Source of the DNA: Desulfofustis limnaeus
GTDB lineage: Bacteria; Desulfobacterota; Desulfobulbia; Desulfobulbales; Desulfocapsaceae
DNA: 64,000 bases
Assembly: GCF_023169885.1 (NCBI RefSeq)
Contig: NZ_AP025516.1
Location: forward strand, 4,009,501 to 4,073,500
Direction: 5' to 3'
The notes beneath the pieces were generated by a model. That model had not been told where the DNA came from. It made no database searches and worked only from the letters and a program-made list of their open reading frames with translations. How positions within the stretch are numbered: position 1 is the stretch's first letter; each line of letters starts with the position of its first letter. Shown here one piece after another: positions 61,631-64,000 of this stretch. Position numbers and translations under genes: made by a program.

Positions 61631-62518
61631 TCAGCGAGTAGCGAGTATATCGAGGATGGCCCTCCCGTGACTGCGGTCTACCCACAGCCAAGCGAACAGA
61701 TATTCAAGCGTGGTCTCTTCCCAGGGCAACTTTCCCTGCCGCCATTGCTCCACAAAGGCGGGAAGCTGCTCGGCGAGTAGCTCCTTGAGCGTCGTTTCGT
61801 TGGGTTTCTCCTCCGCATTGCAGCAGTGCGCCAGGAAGTCGGCGAGTTGGACAACCAACGCATAACCGCAATGGCTGCCGGCCTGGTTTGGCTGGTGGTG
61901 GTGGCGAAGAGCTGAGATCAGCGTGTCGGGGAACTGCCAGTGCTGGAGCAGCCTGCTACCGACGACGGCGTGGGAAACGCCAAAATCTGCCATTTCTTGC
62001 TTCAGAAGCCGGCCATCACTGAGGGCTGTCATCCAGTTTCGTATTTCATACTTCCCGGGAAAAGCAAGCAACATCGCCAGTTTGCCAAAATCATGGAGGA
62101 GCCCGGCCATGAAAAATTGCCCGGACTGCAGACCGATATACTCGGCAATAATCCGAGCCGCCAGGCCGCACGTAAAGGCGTGATCCCAGAATCCTTCCAG
62201 TTCGGCCTGGTGATTCCGGAGCATATCCCGGAACGTAGTGAGCGCCGCCTTACCGAGGACGATGGAGCGAATTTCATCGAATCCGAGAACGACGATGGCC
62301 TTTTCTAAAGAGGCCACCTTTTTGGGCCTGCCGTAGAGGGCAGAATTGGCGACTCTCAGGATGGTCACGCACATTGTCTGATCCGGCAGGATCGCTTTCA
62401 TTAGATCGTTCGCCGAACTCTCCGGGTTGGCGGTCACGTGCAGGACCCGGGTAACGGTGACCGGCAGCGGCGGCAACCGCTCGAGTTGCTTGTCGATGGA
62501 CGGGTGTTGCGTGGTCAT
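61631..62518 (-). CDS. HDOD-domain signalling protein (second copy)
   Basis: A 295-residue HDOD protein: LPPLPVTVTRVLHVTANPESSANDLMKAI and LRVANSALYGRPKKVASLEKAIVVLGFDEI near residues 14-85, with an HD-like GLLHDFGKLAMLL near 145. Such proteins regulate behaviour, often with cyclic di-GMP proteins. ATG 62518 starts the conserved domain; a longer frame upstream is not conserved. It converges with the epimerase gene. Confidence 0.87.
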   Translation of the reverse strand: MTTQHPSIDKQLERLPPLPVTVTRVLHVTANPESSANDLMKAILPDQTMCVTILRVANSALYGRPKKVASLEKAIVVLGFDEIRSIVLGKAALTTFRDMLRNHQAELEGFWDHAFTCGLAARIIAEYIGLQSGQFFMAGLLHDFGKLAMLLAFPGKYEIRNWMTALSDGRLLKQEMADFGVSHAVVGSRLLQHWQFPDTLISALRHHHQPNQAGSHCGYALVVQLADFLAHCCNAEEKPNETTLKELLAEQLPAFVEQWRQGKLPWEETTLEYLFAWLWVDRSHGRAILDILATR

Positions 62519-62738
62519 GGTGTCTGTATGTGACGTGATACCTTTGTTTTCAGAGCGACACAACAACAACCCATTACAGCAGGGAACGGACCGACATGCA
62601 AGGCCTTTCTTGGTGAGGAGTTGTAAAAAAGCCGGTGTGTTATCCGGCAAAACCGGGTAGAAAAGGGGCAACAGCCGGGTCGCAGCCGTCTGGCCGGCTG
62701 GCAGATTACCTAAACACGGATCTTACCGGGGTGTTGTC

Positions 62739-63659
62739 GTGATCGTTCTGAATGCGCTTTTCCCTATCTTTTCCCTGCTCTTTCTCGGGAGTATGCTGCG
62801 AAGCCGGGGGCTGACCACTGCCGCCTTCCTCAAGACCGCCGATCGCCTGGTCTACTACATTTTTTTTCCCATCATGCTGTTTTGGAAAGTCGGGAGCGCC
62901 CCGCAGGGTTCCGGCGACCAGTGGCAGTTCATCGGTGCCACCATGGTCGCGGTGGTCATCGCTTTCTGCCTCAGCATCCTGCTCATCAGGATACTGCCGG
63001 TGGCCCCGTTTCAGGCCGGAACCTTCTCCCAGAGTTGCTACCGGTTCAACACCTATATCGGGGTTGCGGTGATCATGAACAGCCTTGGCTCGGCCGGTAT
63101 CGGCTACTACGGCGTGATGATCGCCATGGTCATTCCGCTGATCAATGTCGGCGCCGTTACCGTTCTCATCTGGTATTCCGGAGTGGCCGCCGACAGCAGG
63201 GAAAAGGGGAGGATCGTGCTCCGGGCCCTGCTCGCCAATCCTTTGATCATCGGCTGTGTGCTCGGGGCCTTGTTCGCCCGTTTCGGTGGCGGCCATTTCC
63301 CGGTGTTCATAGATAATTCCCTGCAGTTGATGTCGATGGTCACCCTGCCCCTGGCCCTGCTTTCCATTGGCGGCGCTCTCTCGTTTCGCGGCGTGTTTCG
63401 TCATCTGCCGTTGTCACTGGTGGCCGCAGCCGTTAAACTGGCGGCCTTGCCGCTCATCGGCGCGGCCGTCTATGGCTGGTTTGGCGTGGCAGGGGTTGCC
63501 TGGCAAACGGGAATGATCTTTTTCTGCCTGCCCACCTCCACCGCGATCTATGTGCTGTCGTCCCAGTTGAACAGCGATACGGAATTGGCCTCGGCGGCGA
63601 TCGTCATCTCAACGCTGCTGTCCTTTGCACCGTTATCGGTAGTCCTGCTTCTCTCCTGA
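62739..63659 (+). CDS. AEC (auxin efflux carrier) family transporter
   Basis: A 306-residue membrane protein with about ten helices in two five-helix halves. The conserved segments are RLVYYIFFPIMLFWKVG near residue 46, FNTYIGVAVIMNSLGSAGIGYYG near 105, and ALLANPLIIGCVLGALFA near 167, with the C-terminal half VAWQTGMIFFCLPTSTAIYVLSSQL. AEC proteins export malate, auxin-like acids or other organic anions. The start is GTG 62739; no strong ribosome site is visible. Confidence 0.88.
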   Translation: MIVLNALFPIFSLLFLGSMLRSRGLTTAAFLKTADRLVYYIFFPIMLFWKVGSAPQGSGDQWQFIGATMVAVVIAFCLSILLIRILPVAPFQAGTFSQSCYRFNTYIGVAVIMNSLGSAGIGYYGVMIAMVIPLINVGAVTVLIWYSGVAADSREKGRIVLRALLANPLIIGCVLGALFARFGGGHFPVFIDNSLQLMSMVTLPLALLSIGGALSFRGVFRHLPLSLVAAAVKLAALPLIGAAVYGWFGVAGVAWQTGMIFFCLPTSTAIYVLSSQLNSDTELASAAIVISTLLSFAPLSVVLLLS

Positions 63660-63671
63660 TCGGGTAAACGT

Positions 63672-64000
63672 TCAGGAGCTACAGGACAGCATTGAGCAGC
63701 CGGCTCTGTTGCGCGCCCACTCCGGGCGCCGGGCGGCAAGATGGGACCTGTCCGGCTGATCGTCGTAGGGATGGCGCAGGACATCGAGGAGCTCCGTCAG
63801 CAGCGCCGTATTGCCCTGTTCGACCTGCTCGATGGCAAGTTGGGCCAGATAGTTGCGAAAGACGTATTTGGGGTTGGTCCGGTTCATCTGGTGCCGTCGT
63901 TGCAGGGGGGCGAGGCGGTAGCTGTTCAAGCGGCGTCGATAGGCACCCAGCCAGTCGTCCAGCGCTGTTTGCTCCGATGCGGGGATCGAGTGATACAGGG
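63672..64000 (-). CDS. selO: SelO/YdiU protein adenylyltransferase, C-terminal end (start outside window)
   Basis: The reading frame enters from the right edge and gives the last 109 residues or so: LDDWLGAYRRRL, NRTNPKYVFRNYLAQLAIEQ, and the terminal RAGCSMLSCSS. The C-terminal Cys motif and the NPKYVFRNYLAQ segment identify SelO (UPF0061), a pseudokinase-fold enzyme that AMPylates proteins in redox control. The ATP-binding part is beyond the window. Confidence 0.9.
   Translation of the reverse strand, partial: LYHSIPASEQTALDDWLGAYRRRLNSYRLAPLQRRHQMNRTNPKYVFRNYLAQLAIEQVEQGNTALLTELLDVLRHPYDDQPDRSHLAARRPEWARNRAGCSMLSCSS

Overview
The window looks like chromosomal DNA of a Desulfobacterota sulfate- or sulfur-metabolising anaerobe, most likely near the Desulfobulbaceae. 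This is an inference from gene content. Supporting genes are a complete Rnf operon headed by a multihaem cytochrome c, an A-type flavodiiron protein, a DUF169 protein, a TauE/SafE-type (TSUP) permease among two-component genes, and NAGGN osmolyte genes. No rRNA, tRNA or CRISPR array was recognised.

Layout. 1-4 kb is a mobile-element scar. It holds the C-terminal part of a TOTE-type primase-helicase cut by the window edge, a HigBA-like toxin-antitoxin pair, a tyrosine-recombinase stub and a frameshifted relic. 4-8 kb has a pirin/CDGSH pair, a decayed molybdopterin-dehydrogenase remnant and an ATP-grasp/esterase pair. 8-10 kb is an arsenic operon (arsR-arsC-arsM, leftward) with a good promoter and operator. 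10-16 kb carries an aldo/keto reductase, a flavodiiron protein behind a long inverted repeat, a two-ACT-domain protein, a possible small RNA, a CaCA exchanger and a DUF169 protein. 16.8-24.2 kb is a leftward operon: zinc-ribbon protein, octahaem cytochrome, rnfC-D-G-E-A, and an rnfB fused to a GltD-like NAD(P)H/FAD oxidoreductase. 24.6-29 kb is an Mla-type lipid transport operon ending in a transglutaminase-like gene, followed by a TPR-methyltransferase on the other strand.

30-40 kb holds a membrane-anchored fusion of a degenerate metallophosphoesterase with a GT4 glycosyltransferase, then sbcDC, a yqaA-like gene, an MFS exporter and an HDOD protein. 41-52 kb is a signalling cluster: a sigma54 activator, a small membrane protein, a PAS histidine kinase, a lone receiver, a GAF/PAS protein with a histidine-kinase DHp domain but no ATPase domain, a TSUP permease with a membrane partner, and a Cys-rich kinase paired with a PhnD-like lipoprotein. 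52.5-57.2 kb is the NAGGN osmoprotectant operon (asnO-ngg-M42 peptidase), with an 18-bp palindrome over its -10 box. The right end has glpD, a glycosyltransferase, an epimerase, a second HDOD protein, an AEC transporter and the C-terminus of SelO.

The parts most worth following up are the RnfB-oxidoreductase fusion and its two operon-head genes, the kinase-without-ATPase protein in the TSUP cluster, the phosphoesterase-glycosyltransferase fusion, and several unexplained palindromes upstream of metabolic genes.
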